Notes: a model not told the origin generated them from the sequence alone. A DNA stretch of 59,232 nucleotides from Flaviaestuariibacter sp. (GCA_025963645.1 JAOQAI010000018.1:1-59232); one strand, 5' to 3'; shown: positions 34,190 through 42,289, numbered from the stretch's first letter. Program-made: numbers and translations.

Positions 34190-34575
34190 AAAAAAAGCTT
34201 TCTAAAACAGAGCCACTGAAAACGATCACACCGGGAGGTAAGCGGGATGAATCATTCTTTGAAGCGGTCTTTGAGGTGGCGCGGCAGATACCTAAAGGCC
34301 GCGTAACCTCGTATGGAGCTGTAGCGGCTGCATTAGGCGCTAAATCTTCTGCACGCATGGTGGGCTGGGCGATGAACAATGCACATATTGTGAAGCCCAA
34401 AGTGCCGGCGCACCGTGTGGTAAACCGGCAAGGACTACTCACCGGCAAAATGCATTTTGGCGACCCCGATCAAATGCAGGCTTTGTTAGAAAAGGAGGGC
34501 ATCGACGTAAAGAATGACCAGGTGCAGGACTTTCAAAAAAAATTTTGGGACCCGGCGGTTGAGTTGGGTTTGTAG
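34186..34575 (+). CDS. Alkyltransferase-like protein (MGMT family, no catalytic Cys)
   Basis: The 129-residue protein has the MGMT DNA-binding domain: VFEVARQIPKGRVTSYGAVA, GAKSSARMVGWAMNN and VPAHRVVNRQG. In true O6-alkylguanine methyltransferases the last motif is PCHRV with the acceptor Cys. Here it is P-A-H-R-V, the hallmark of alkyltransferase-like (ATL) proteins, which bind and flag O6-alkylguanine for nucleotide excision repair instead of reversing it. The extended C-terminus (KNDQVQDFQKKFWDPAVEL) is seen in bacterial ATLs. Third gene of the trmB operon. Confidence 0.9.
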   Translation: MKKKLSKTEPLKTITPGGKRDESFFEAVFEVARQIPKGRVTSYGAVAAALGAKSSARMVGWAMNNAHIVKPKVPAHRVVNRQGLLTGKMHFGDPDQMQALLEKEGIDVKNDQVQDFQKKFWDPAVELGL

Positions 34576-34615
34576 TTATTTTAAGTCTTATGGAAGATAA
34601 GTTCACATAAATCTA

Positions 34616-35176
34616 ATGCAGAAAATTGAAATACCATACCATAAGATTGAGCTTGATAACGATGTGATTTTTATTAAAAAAAGTAAATTCCTACTTCGTA
34701 AGAAGATAGTAACCATATTAATTCTTTTGACAATTGCGGGATTTACTATTTGGAGTTTGCCTAGTAAATCTCCCGATGATTCTATAAAGTCAAGGGGAGC
34801 AATTGATCTTATTCTTTTGACTATAGTTAGCGCATTTATAATAGCAAGTCTTTATTTTGGTATTAAAAGGTTACAGAGAGTACTGAGTAATTTTACTTTA
34901 TTAAATTCTAATGGGTTATTTATAAATAACAAGCGTTTTACTAATGATGAGAACTCTGATAATGTTCGAGTTGTTATACAAGACGTAGGCGCTTCACGTG
35001 GCGTTGGTGGCTCGTTCACAGTAGGTCTGTCATCAGGAAGCAATCAATTTGCAGGTTTATGTTATGAGCTTAAGAAGGAGCATGCTTTAGAAATAGCGGA
35101 TTTTATTGCCACAAATTTTAGTCTTGTAGTAGAACATCGTGAGGCAACTTTCTTCCCACTCTTTAAGCTGCATTAA
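34616..35176 (+). CDS. Hypothetical membrane protein, 186 aa
   Basis: No family recognised. Two hydrophobic segments (about residues 30-48, IVTILILLTIAGFTIWSLP, and 62-82, AIDLILLTIVSAFIIASLYFG) separate a short N-terminal and a longer C-terminal soluble part with a Gly/Ser-rich loop (GASRGVGGSFTVGLSSGSNQ). The gene is visibly more A/T-rich than trmB and its operon, suggesting a different history or weak selection on codon use. A 40-base gap separates it from the ATL gene. Confidence 0.65.
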   Translation: MQKIEIPYHKIELDNDVIFIKKSKFLLRKKIVTILILLTIAGFTIWSLPSKSPDDSIKSRGAIDLILLTIVSAFIIASLYFGIKRLQRVLSNFTLLNSNGLFINNKRFTNDENSDNVRVVIQDVGASRGVGGSFTVGLSSGSNQFAGLCYELKKEHALEIADFIATNFSLVVEHREATFFPLFKLH

Positions 35177-35264
35177 AATCATAAAAAAGCAATGCTGCAT
35201 TATAACAAAGAACCCTTTACCTTTCAAGCCCTGTGCAGCGGCACATTAATTTTTATATCTCGTT

Positions 35265-35753
35265 ATGGCTCTTCTTGAAAAGCAATTGGTGGTGAAAGAT
35301 TCCACGATACCCGGTGCAGGCAAAGGCTTATTTACATTGATCGATATTCCTAAAGAAACCCGCATTGTTGAATACAAAGGTCGCATCACCACCTGGAAGA
35401 ATGCGGATCATGATGGCGGACTGAACTTCTATCTTTTTTGCGTGAAGCGCTATCACACTATTGATGCCCGTCCTTACCTGAAGGCATTGGGACGATATGC
35501 CAATGATGTGAATGGGCCAGGCAAATTGAAGGGCGCTAAGAACAATTGTGTATTTGTAATAGACGGATTAAAAGTCTTTATCGAATCCACAAGGCCTATA
35601 GCTGCCGGTGAAGAGATCTTTGTTAATTATGGCAAGGACTATTGGAAAGTGTTGCGTAAGATCTTCAAGGAAAAAGAGGCGGAAGAGAAAGCAGCCAGGA
35701 AAGTAAAACCTGCTGGCGCAAAAAAGAAAACAACAAAAAAGAAAGCGGCTTAA
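35265..35753 (+). CDS. SET-domain protein (putative lysine methyltransferase)
   Basis: The 162-residue protein is almost entirely a SET domain: STIPGAGKGLFTLIDIPKET (about residues 13-32), the pseudoknot region RYANDVNGPG (about 86-95) and GEEIFVNYGKDYW (about 118-130), where the family has ExxxxYG. The C-terminus is a Lys/Ala-rich tail (AGAKKKTTKKKAA) resembling histone-type tails, which could bind nucleic acid or be a self-modification target. The substrate is unknown. Confidence 0.88.
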   Translation: MALLEKQLVVKDSTIPGAGKGLFTLIDIPKETRIVEYKGRITTWKNADHDGGLNFYLFCVKRYHTIDARPYLKALGRYANDVNGPGKLKGAKNNCVFVIDGLKVFIESTRPIAAGEEIFVNYGKDYWKVLRKIFKEKEAEEKAARKVKPAGAKKKTTKKKAA

Positions 35754-35826
35754 TTACGCTATTGATTCAATTCCTTTTGTAGGAAATACATAAGCACTTC
35801 AAAATGTTTCAAATTTGTAGAACAAC

Positions 35827-35856
35827 AAAAAGGCTTGGTTCAAACCAAGCCTTTTT
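35827..35856. terminator. Bidirectional terminator after the SET gene
   Basis: AAAAAGGCTTGGTT, loop CA, AACCAAGCCTTTTT is a perfect 14-base stem with terminal A and T tracts, placed between convergent genes. Confidence 0.92.
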
Positions 35857-35882
35857 CTATAAGAACAGCCGCAGCCGGAATA

Positions 35883-36326
35883 TTACAGCTTTGTCTCCTT
35901 GGAGTAAAAAGCCCATTTTTTGTTATTCACCGATTTCAGCACCATTTTATTATCCGCATCTTCAAGATTTACAAAGTAGGAAGTACCTTCTTCATTGGTA
36001 AGTACCACGAGGTCTGTAATCCATTTGTTTTTTAATTCCTTTTGCAAAGCCTTTTTAAGAGACGATGGCAAAGAAAGTGTGCTGAGCTTTTTTGTAAAGC
36101 CGATCAGTTTTCCGTCGGGCTGGTAAAAGGCGGTTGCGGAGATGCCATCCAGGAGGAAATTTACTTTGTACATCGTTCCCATATCCTGCCAGGCTATTTC
36201 CTTTGCTTTTGTAAAAGAAGCTTCAAAAGAAGTTAGCGCCGAAGGAGAAATGGTGGTGTTAATGTGAGCTGCATTGCTGAAAATAGAGCTTGCTAAAAGA
36301 CTTAAGCTGATAAATAATGTTTTCAT
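35883..36326 (-). CDS. Exported PepSY-like small protein, 147 aa
   Basis: Sec signal peptide (MKTLFISLSLLASSIFSNA) followed by a domain with SFTKAKEIAWQDMGTMYKVNF and GISATAFYQPDGKLIGFTKK. This resembles the PepSY-like (BLIP-type) small periplasmic proteins common in Bacteroidota, which carry FxxAxxxxW...YxVxF and FYxxDGKLI patterns. Function is unknown. It is convergent with the SET gene and shares its bidirectional terminator. Confidence 0.75.
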   Translation of the reverse strand: MKTLFISLSLLASSIFSNAAHINTTISPSALTSFEASFTKAKEIAWQDMGTMYKVNFLLDGISATAFYQPDGKLIGFTKKLSTLSLPSSLKKALQKELKNKWITDLVVLTNEEGTSYFVNLEDADNKMVLKSVNNKKWAFYSKETKL

Positions 36327-36482
36327 GACCGCTTATTTTAAATGTTGTAATTGATTTGATAGATCAAAAGTACATGATCATAAGGTACTATGCAATACAA
36401 AGTAGTATAAAATGCCTAATAAGCAGGATGAATGGTGAAATTGCCCCCACAAGCTGTAAATGGAGAAGTAGGATCCGAGAAT

Positions 36483-37472
36483 TTACATGCTTGGCGCTAC
36501 AGCAATAGGCTGAAATGAGTTCAGCATGCGTTTTTCCTTTGGTTTAGGATTCCAGCTTACCCGCAACCCGGGGCCGGATGGGGTCCAGGTGATGCCACCC
36601 TGTACGGTTTTAATGCGGTATTGGTGCAAAGCCGGGATGGCAATGCCACAAACAGCCCCAATAGCATAACCGGCCAATATATCCGAAGGGAAATGAGCTA
36701 AAGCTCTCATTCGCAAATAGCCTTGTACCAATGGCGGAATAGATGCCAGTCCATAATAAAGAAACCGCTTCTTGCCTATTTCGGGATGATAGTCGGTATA
36801 CACTTTTACAAAAAAGAAAGTCGCTGCGGTAGATTGTGCTGTATGACCACTAAAGAAAGAATTTCGTTGGTTACCACCTCGCCGCAGCGATTCAGGGAAC
36901 TCGGGATAATAAGCAACCGGACGTATTTTATTTTGGAATGCCGGTCCAAAAAAACTGAAGTTATAGAGAGAGAAAGCTACGGCCTGCACCTCGTAATGCA
37001 TGACCAGCACCTTCACCCAGTCTTTTCTTACCCGTTTATCCAGCGTTACCGCACCGCCTGCCAGCATTAAAGCCGGCAAGAAGATATCAGAAGCTTTATA
37101 AAATGCGTCGCGCTTGGATGGATCTTGGCGCAGCGCCCAACGATCAATGCCATTGGGTACATTACGGTTTAGTGCAGCCAGTTCTTCCGGTGTTAGTTGC
37201 GGCTTGGCGTGAAGAATGTTTGGAATTGCATAAATATTGCCGGCCGTTGCCAGCACACTAAAACCACCGCTGATCCAATAGTTCATGCGGTAAACCGGGA
37301 GGCGGGCGCTATCTGGTGGTAATTGGGTTTTTAAAGCCTGATAAATTTTTACTACGGAATCATTCCATTCAATAGGGTACGTTTTATCTGTTAACGAACT
37401 TCCCCATTGCCCCATGCCTGCAAATGGAAACAGGATCAGCACAACGCTTGCTAACTTTCTGGCAATTGACAT
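36483..37472 (-). CDS. PAP2-family membrane phosphatase
   Basis: Lipid-phosphate or lipid A-type phosphatase. The 329-residue protein has a signal/anchor (residues 5-22), several hydrophobic segments, and the three PAP2 active-site motifs: KIRPVAYYPE (motif 1, KxxxxxxRP-like, near residue 187), SFFSGHTAQ (motif 2, PSGH-like, near 208) and RMRALAHFPSDILAG (motif 3, RxxxxxHxxSD, near 258). The N-terminal 90 residues precede the enzymatic core and include a hydrophobic stretch. Substrate not predictable. Confidence 0.9.
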   Translation of the reverse strand: MSIARKLASVVLILFPFAGMGQWGSSLTDKTYPIEWNDSVVKIYQALKTQLPPDSARLPVYRMNYWISGGFSVLATAGNIYAIPNILHAKPQLTPEELAALNRNVPNGIDRWALRQDPSKRDAFYKASDIFLPALMLAGGAVTLDKRVRKDWVKVLVMHYEVQAVAFSLYNFSFFGPAFQNKIRPVAYYPEFPESLRRGGNQRNSFFSGHTAQSTAATFFFVKVYTDYHPEIGKKRFLYYGLASIPPLVQGYLRMRALAHFPSDILAGYAIGAVCGIAIPALHQYRIKTVQGGITWTPSGPGLRVSWNPKPKEKRMLNSFQPIAVAPSM

Positions 37473-37568
37473 ATTAAACAGTGGTCGTTTGTAGGAAGAA
37501 AGGGTAAAAAGAAAGGCTCCGCTTCAAGCAAAGAGTTTAAAGATTTATGCCACTGAAAATTGAAATAT

Positions 37569-38030
37569 TTATTCAGGCAATGCTATGGGTAACTCGTACT
37601 GCCGGCTTCCATCTTTAGCGCTGTATTCAAACAAGATAAGATGCAGCGTACTATTGGTGCGTGGCTTTGCCGTATTCACCGTAAAACGGAAAGCTCCCCA
37701 GGCAGGCGCACCTTCATCCGTCATCTCGTGTCCTTCCTTTAATTCATTATGCCCATCTTCAATCACCCAGCTAAAAGCGGCTTCAAACACCTGCGCCTTA
37801 CCGGTTACCCGATATTGCCCGGGAGCGGTTTTTTCGACAGTAACCTCTTTGAAACGTTCATTTGCATAAGTCTTTGCGGGCTGTTGGACGGCGGTATCTT
37901 TTGGAACAACCGGTGTTTGTGTAACGGAAGGCTTTTCGGGAGAGGGGCTGTCTACAGGTACGTTCTTGCCTTCATCAGCAGCATTGCAACTGGCAAAGAC
38001 TACCATTGCTATAAGTGCCAGTTTTTTCAT
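37569..38030 (-). CDS. Lipoprotein with Gmad2-type immunoglobulin-like domain
   Basis: Signal peptide with lipobox FASC (Cys15), then a Pro/Thr-rich spacer to about residue 55. A C-terminal domain reads VTGKAQVFEAAFSWVIEDG, EGHEMTDEGAPAWGAFRFTV and LHLILFEYSAKDGS. This pattern (VxGxAxVFE, then GAPxWGxF) fits the Gmad2 immunoglobulin-like domain of surface lipoproteins. Ligand unknown. It precedes no obvious partner; the RRM gene lies seven bases upstream on the same strand, so they may be co-transcribed. Confidence 0.72.
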   Translation of the reverse strand: MKKLALIAMVVFASCNAADEGKNVPVDSPSPEKPSVTQTPVVPKDTAVQQPAKTYANERFKEVTVEKTAPGQYRVTGKAQVFEAAFSWVIEDGHNELKEGHEMTDEGAPAWGAFRFTVNTAKPRTNSTLHLILFEYSAKDGSRQYELPIALPE

Positions 38031-38036
38031 GTAAAG

Positions 38037-38405
38037 TTAATAACGGCGATCTCTTGGGTTGCTGTTGTAACCGCCACCGCTGTTGCCGCCACCAAATCCG
38101 CCACCTCCGCCACGGTTGCCACCGCCGCCAAAACCGCCACTGCCGCCGCGGGGAGGTCCGGATGGACGATCTTCCGCCTGTTTCACTACGAGGAGTTTTT
38201 TTCCGAAGTAGATATCCACTAACATTTCTATAGCATCCTTACCGTCTTCTGCGTTTTGCATTTCAACAAAACCGAACCCTTTGCTTTTTCCTGTTTCCCG
38301 GTCCATGGCCACTTTGACAGACACGACCGGTCCGAATTTCTCAAAGACCTCGGTTAATTCCGCATCATCCATATCGTAAGGCAATCCTGCAACAAAAAGC
38401 TTCAT
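38037..38405 (-). CDS. RRM-domain RNA-binding protein with Gly-rich tail
   Basis: The 122-residue protein has a single RNA recognition motif (about residues 1-78) with RNP2 LFVAGL and RNP1 KGFGFVEM. A tail of Gly, Arg, Asn and Ser follows (GGSGGFGGGGNRGGG). It resembles cyanobacterial Rbp and other bacterial RRM proteins that are often cold-inducible RNA chaperones. The low-complexity tail is encoded by repetitive GGN codons and should not be mistaken for a repeat array. Confidence 0.95.
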   Translation of the reverse strand: MKLFVAGLPYDMDDAELTEVFEKFGPVVSVKVAMDRETGKSKGFGFVEMQNAEDGKDAIEMLVDIYFGKKLLVVKQAEDRPSGPPRGGSGGFGGGGNRGGGGGFGGGNSGGGYNSNPRDRRY

Positions 38406-38424
38406 GTGGTTAAGTATAAGGATT

Positions 38425-38432
38425 CAAAAATA
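38425..38432 (-). promoter_or_regulatory. Putative -7 box (TATTTTTG) of the RRM gene
   Basis: The minus strand reads TATTTTTG, an exact TAnnTTTG match, 20 bases upstream of the RRM start codon. Confidence 0.48.
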
Positions 38433-38621
38433 CAAACTTCTTTGGCAAGCTCCCGCAATTGCTCCGATTTCCTGAAAATAGTCTGCGCAGGCACCCAACG
38501 CCGGCAACCCTTTATACGACTCATGCTCATACCCTAATTATAATAAAAAAATAAAATGTATACTCGTTCGCATTACAACATACAAAGCTCCCTAACTTAG
38601 GGCTCGAAACGCAGGTAGGAT

Positions 38622-39035
38622 ATGAATAGCAGGAAGTACCTTTTATATGCAGATGATGATTTGGATGACCGGGAAATGATGGAGCATGCTTTCCTGGTCG
38701 AAAATGAATACTTGCTTCTTACCTTTCCCAATGGTGAGGACCTGCTTCACTTCCTGAATGGAAAAACGCAAAGCGAGGTTGCGCTGATCGTGTTGGATAT
38801 CAATATGCCTATCCTCAATGGCATGGAAACGCTTAAACTACTTAAGGCCAACGGTAATTATAAAGAGATCCCCACCGTTATGTTCTCAACCTCCGGCAGT
38901 CCGAAAGACCGTGCGGAGGCCGCGGAATTGGGAACTGATGTTCTTCTCAAACCTTCATCCTTCAACGAGGTGCAGGCTATCAGCAAAACCATGCTGGGCT
39001 ATTGCCGCGGCGTTGATCAGGAAAAGCAGCATTAA
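38622..39035 (+). CDS. Single-domain response regulator (CheY-like receiver)
   Basis: The 137-residue protein is a bare receiver domain: acidic cluster DDDLDD (about residues 10-15), phospho-acceptor Asp in LIVLDINMP (near 59), Thr/Ser at MFSTSGSP (near 90) and the conserved Lys in LLKPSSF (near 109). It has no output domain, so it probably signals by protein contact in a phosphorelay. No cognate kinase is adjacent. A similar receiver is encoded at 42585-42971. Confidence 0.93.
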   Translation: MNSRKYLLYADDDLDDREMMEHAFLVENEYLLLTFPNGEDLLHFLNGKTQSEVALIVLDINMPILNGMETLKLLKANGNYKEIPTVMFSTSGSPKDRAEAAELGTDVLLKPSSFNEVQAISKTMLGYCRGVDQEKQH

Positions 39036-39071
39036 GAAAAATGTAAATAACGGGTTGGCCCCAAAAATATA

Positions 39072-39112
39072 AAGCGGGATTTCACAAGTATCAAACCTGT
39101 GAAATCCCGCTT
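39072..39112. terminator. Bidirectional terminator between the response regulator and the HGQPGH lipoprotein gene
   Basis: AAGCGGGATTTCACA (39072-39086) and TGTGAAATCCCGCTT (39098-39112) form a perfect 15-base stem with an 11-base loop between convergent genes. Confidence 0.88.
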
Positions 39113-39132
39113 CTATATTAAGAAAATCCTGA

Positions 39133-39618
39133 TTATTGCTTTAAGGGCTTGCCAACTTCTGTTCCGCAATCATGACCAGGCTGTCCGTGAGGGGGGTTCA
39201 ATCGTGCCGTTCCATTTGCCGGTGCAGCAGTTGTGGTTTGGTTAAGCGTTGGGTTCGTTGGAATAACACCCGATACCGGCGCTTTTGCCGGAGCCGAATT
39301 AAGCGGTGCTCCAACAGCAATATCGCAGCGGTGCCCTGGTTGTCCATGTGCGGGGTTAAGCGCACCTGTTGCTTTTGAAGACGGCGCTAAATTAGGCGCA
39401 GCTACTACAACCGGCGGCGTGCTTTGAATGACCTTGGTTGTCGGCTGTGAAGTCGTCGTGCTTGTATCATTTACAGCAGGCGTTGAAACCGTATCTAAAG
39501 GTGTATTCAGCGTTGAGCTATCTATAGTAGTGGTTGTTTCTGTAGCTGACCTATCGTCGCTATTGCAGGAAACAAAAAATGCGGTGGCTAAAAAGAGGGC
39601 GGCAGCTAAATTTTTCAT
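39133..39618 (-). CDS. Lipoprotein with two HGQPGH repeats
   Basis: The 161-residue protein has a lipobox FVSC (Cys18), a long Thr/Ser/Pro-rich low-complexity region, and the same motif twice: ALNPAHGQPGHRCDIAVGAPL (as LNPAHGQPGHRC, DIAVGAPL) near residue 85 and LNPPHGQPGHDC, GTEVGKPL near the C-terminus. Two His and one Cys per motif suggest metal or heme binding, but this is inference. The motif occurs in other Bacteroidota surface proteins in my recollection; its function is not known to me. Confidence 0.75.
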   Translation of the reverse strand: MKNLAAALFLATAFFVSCNSDDRSATETTTTIDSSTLNTPLDTVSTPAVNDTSTTTSQPTTKVIQSTPPVVVAAPNLAPSSKATGALNPAHGQPGHRCDIAVGAPLNSAPAKAPVSGVIPTNPTLNQTTTAAPANGTARLNPPHGQPGHDCGTEVGKPLKQ

Positions 39619-39678
39619 TTTTTAAATTAAGAGGCTAAAATAAGCAAAACATTCCGCAGCCATTGTTAATCTGTTTGC

Positions 39679-40287
39679 TCAGGAGGTCCATTCCCCTGCT
39701 CCCTCCCGCACCAACTCCGCTTCGCCTTTTGAGAAATCAATAACGGTGGAAGGAATGATACCGCCAATACCGCTATCGATCACCACATCCACCAGCTTTT
39801 CAAACCGGTCGTGTATGATCTCCGGGTCGGTATATTCTTCTATATCCTCACCCGGGAAAGAAGCACTTAATATCGGATTCCCTAGTTCGTGTACAATGCA
39901 GCGGGCGATCTTGTTATCAGGCACACGGATGCCCACCGTATCTTTTTTTGTTTTTAAAATTTTGGGCACTTGCTTGCTGGCTTCGAGGATGAAGGTGTAA
40001 GGACCGGGCAGATAGCCTTTTAGGATTCGGTAAACGGGTGTATCCAGTTGTTTGGCATATTGGCTCAGGTCGCTCAGGTCATAGCATACGAATGAGAGAT
40101 TGGCCTTCTGCGGGTCCACATTCTTTAACCGGCAAATGCGCTCTACGGCCTTATGCTGAAAAATATCACAGCCCAATCCATAAATCGTATCGGTGGGATA
40201 AACAATGATACCGCCCTTTTTTAAAATTTCCACTACCTGTTTTATGAGGCGCGGTTGTGGGTTATCGGGATGTATATGTATCAGCAT
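39679..40287 (-). CDS. YciO/Sua5/YrdC-family protein (L-threonylcarbamoyladenylate synthase type)
   Basis: The 202-residue protein has the family signatures: GGIIVYPTDTIYGLGCDI (about residues 29-46), ICRLKNVDPQKANLSFVC with the KRxxxxxSxx-type substrate loop, YLPGPYTFILEA (about 89-100), VGIRVPDN and NPILSASFPGEDIEEY. In type members the reaction makes threonylcarbamoyl-AMP for the tRNA t6A modification. This chain looks closer to the YciO branch, whose role in t6A is less certain. It lacks the extra C-terminal Sua5 domain. Confidence 0.88.
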   Translation of the reverse strand: MLIHIHPDNPQPRLIKQVVEILKKGGIIVYPTDTIYGLGCDIFQHKAVERICRLKNVDPQKANLSFVCYDLSDLSQYAKQLDTPVYRILKGYLPGPYTFILEASKQVPKILKTKKDTVGIRVPDNKIARCIVHELGNPILSASFPGEDIEEYTDPEIIHDRFEKLVDVVIDSGIGGIIPSTVIDFSKGEAELVREGAGEWTS

Positions 40288-40374
40288 AAATGAGGTTCAA
40301 CCGGTAAAGATCACCATTTGTCAAGTAAAAGGAAAAATCATCGAAAACCCTGCAAATCCCGTGCACAAGGCATT

Positions 40375-40382
40375 TATCTTTG
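40375..40382 (+). promoter_or_regulatory. Putative -7 box (TATCTTTG) of the cupin gene
   Basis: Exact TAnnTTTG match 16 bases before the ATG at 40399, implying a very short leader. Confidence 0.5.
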
Positions 40383-40398
40383 ATGAAACCGTTCGGAC

Positions 40399-41283
40399 AT
40401 GCAACTGCAAACCATTCCAACATTCGATACGCTTGATCCGGCTACTTTTAAAGAACGATTTTATCATCCGCAGAAGCCGGTGGTTATTAAGGACCTGGCA
40501 AAAGCTTGGCCCGCATATCATAAATGGAACTGGAGGCATTTTAAAGAATTGGTGGGTGATAAAAAAATAGGGCTTTACAACAATACCAAAAGCGACGCAT
40601 ATACACCTATTAATACTGCCGACGACTACAAAACTTTTGGTGAATACATTGATATGGTAAGTGCCGGCCCCGCAGCCTGGCGTATTTTCCTTTTTAATAT
40701 TTTCGATCATGCCCCGCAACTGGTGCAGGATTTTAGCTGGCCGGAAGAATACATGAAAGGCTTCGTAAAAAAATACCCGATGCTGTTTGTAGGCGGCGCT
40801 ACCTCTATCACGCACATGCATTTTGATATAGATCTTTCCAATATCCTGCATACCCAGTTTGTGGGCCGGAAAAGAGTGTTGATGTTTCCTTATGCCGAGC
40901 AACACAAACTTTACCGAAAGCCCTTTGAGGTATTAAGCCTTGCCGATTTTTCGCATTACAGCTCAGGCCAAAGCAAAGTGGATTATAACCAATTCCCGGC
41001 ATTGAAGCAGGCAAGGGGCTACGAGATCATCCTGGAGCATGGGGACACGCTGTTCATGCCGGCTGGCTATTGGCATCATATGGAATATTTGGACAGTGGC
41101 TTTGCCATGAGCCTCCGGGCTTTACAGCCCTCGCTTACCGGTAAGCTGAAAGGCGCATGGAATCTTTTTGGAATGCGCAGCATTGACACGGTCATGAAAA
41201 AGACGGCGCCGAAATGGTGGTATGAAAGCAAAAAGAAAGCGATTTTCGAAAATGCCCGGAAGGAGTTACACTTTTCAGAATAG
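40399..41283 (+). CDS. JmjC/cupin_8-like Fe(II)-dependent oxygenase
   Basis: The 294-residue protein has the cupin_8/JmjC layout: FYHPQKPVVIKDLAKAWPA near the start, the metal-binding HxD in THMHFDIDLSNIL (near residue 139), VGRKRVLMFPY, then GDTLFMPAGYWHHMEYL with the distal His (near 223). It is probably a 2-oxoglutarate-dependent hydroxylase acting on a protein or small molecule; family relatives include FIH-type asparaginyl hydroxylases. Target unknown. It is cytosolic. Confidence 0.87.
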   Translation: MQLQTIPTFDTLDPATFKERFYHPQKPVVIKDLAKAWPAYHKWNWRHFKELVGDKKIGLYNNTKSDAYTPINTADDYKTFGEYIDMVSAGPAAWRIFLFNIFDHAPQLVQDFSWPEEYMKGFVKKYPMLFVGGATSITHMHFDIDLSNILHTQFVGRKRVLMFPYAEQHKLYRKPFEVLSLADFSHYSSGQSKVDYNQFPALKQARGYEIILEHGDTLFMPAGYWHHMEYLDSGFAMSLRALQPSLTGKLKGAWNLFGMRSIDTVMKKTAPKWWYESKKKAIFENARKELHFSE

Positions 41284-41345
41284 GTAAAAGAAAGGGAATT
41301 AACTTCCCTTTATCGAAGTGATGAGACTATCAAGCTTTTAAGAAT

Positions 41346-41353
41346 TATATTTG
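41346..41353 (+). promoter_or_regulatory. Putative -7 box (TATATTTG) of the DUF4920 gene
   Basis: Exact TAnnTTTG match 21 bases before the ATG at 41375. It overlaps the in-frame upstream ATG at 41351, which supports choosing the later start. Confidence 0.52.
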
Positions 41354-41374
41354 TTTACATTTAAATCATCTGCA

Positions 41375-41848
41375 ATGAAAAAATTACTCTTTTCTTCCCT
41401 TGTATTATTAGCTTTTTCCGCAAACGCCCAGGAGGCTGATGAAATAAAGCCGGCCGCTAAAGGAGTTGTTTATGGAACGGTTGTAAATGAAGACAACGCC
41501 GTTTCTGTAAACGATCTTACCAATAAACTTACCAATGGGACTTTTGAAGGAAAGCTGTCCGGAAAGGTGAAAGAAGTTTGCCAGACAATGGGCTGCTGGA
41601 TGAAGCTTGAAAAAGCGGATGGCACTACCCTGATGGTGAAAACAAAAGACCATGCTTTCTTTATGCCGAAAGATATTGTTGGTAAAACAGTAGTCATAGA
41701 AGGAACCGCTTCTGTCAAAGAAGAAACCGAAGCAAAGCAAAAGCATTATGCCGAAGATGCCGGCAAAAGCAAGGAAGAAATCGCTAAAATAAAAGGCGTT
41801 AAGAAAGAAGTGCAGTTCGCTGCGACCGGCGTGAAAGTGATGGATTAA
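41375..41848 (+). CDS. DUF4920 family exported protein
   Basis: Starting at ATG 41375 the protein is 157 residues with a Sec signal peptide (MKKLLFSSLVLLAFSANA). It has the DUF4920 features KVKEVCQTMGCWMKLEKADG (two cysteines), VKTKDHAFFMPKDIVGKTVV and GTASVKEE. The CxxxxC pair could bind a metal or be redox-active. The domain resembles OB-fold tRNA-anticodon-like periplasmic proteins. Function unknown. Confidence 0.9.
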   Translation: MKKLLFSSLVLLAFSANAQEADEIKPAAKGVVYGTVVNEDNAVSVNDLTNKLTNGTFEGKLSGKVKEVCQTMGCWMKLEKADGTTLMVKTKDHAFFMPKDIVGKTVVIEGTASVKEETEAKQKHYAEDAGKSKEEIAKIKGVKKEVQFAATGVKVMD

Positions 41849-41869
41849 AATAATTAGTTTATGATAGTG

Positions 41870-41891
41870 AAAGCCCCTGCCATGGGGCTTT
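41870..41891 (+). terminator. Terminator of the DUF4920 gene
   Basis: AAAGCCCC, loop TGCCAT, GGGGCTTT followed by TT, 21 bases after the stop codon. Confidence 0.82.
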
Positions 41892-42099
41892 TTCAGGCAC
41901 ATTCCAAAACAGGATCAAAGCAACAAATACACTTAGCTACATGCTTTAGAAAAAGTGAAAATAGTTGCAGGTAAAAGTTTTGGCACACTTCTTTCCTTTA
42001 TATAGGTGATAAGGTTTAAAACAGGATTGTATTCCTCAATGTTAGTTGCACACGAATACATTTTTAAGCCTCATTTAGGGTTACATAAAATGGCTTGCT

Positions 42100-42231
42100 A
42101 TGACTTTCGATGGGATCTTGTTGTGCATTTTTGCTGTTAACCTGTTGTTCTTTTGGGCACTTACATTTAAGAAGCATAAGAACAGGAAAACGAAGGCAAC
42201 ATTTTTTGACAGCTACTTACATGCTAACTAA
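42100..42231 (+). CDS. Possible 43-residue single-span membrane protein
   Basis: Short frame starting MTFDGILLCIFAVNLLFFWA, with one hydrophobic segment (about residues 5-22) followed by a strongly basic stretch (FKKHKNRKTK) and a polar tail ending YLHAN. This is the typical positive-inside layout of small membrane proteins. It is the only coding candidate in the 450-base gap between DUF4920 and the CDGSH gene, and a strong terminator follows 27 bases after its stop. No promoter box was found, and homologues cannot be checked here. Confidence 0.45.
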   Translation: MTFDGILLCIFAVNLLFFWALTFKKHKNRKTKATFFDSYLHAN

Positions 42232-42257
42232 GTAGTTATTTTCTAACATAGTATCAT

Positions 42258-42289
42258 GTAAAAAGCTTCCTCTTCAGGAAGCTTTTTAC
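42258..42289. terminator. Bidirectional terminator before the CDGSH gene
   Basis: GTAAAAAGCTTCC, loop TCTTCA, GGAAGCTTTTTAC is a perfect 13-base stem with internal A and T tracts, serving the CDGSH gene on the minus strand and anything read from the left. Confidence 0.9.

Noticed and set aside
38057..38160. Repetitive CCGCCACC-like tract resembling a tandem array or CRISPR
   Set aside because: It is the minus-strand coding sequence for the Gly-rich tail of the RRM protein; there are no spacers.
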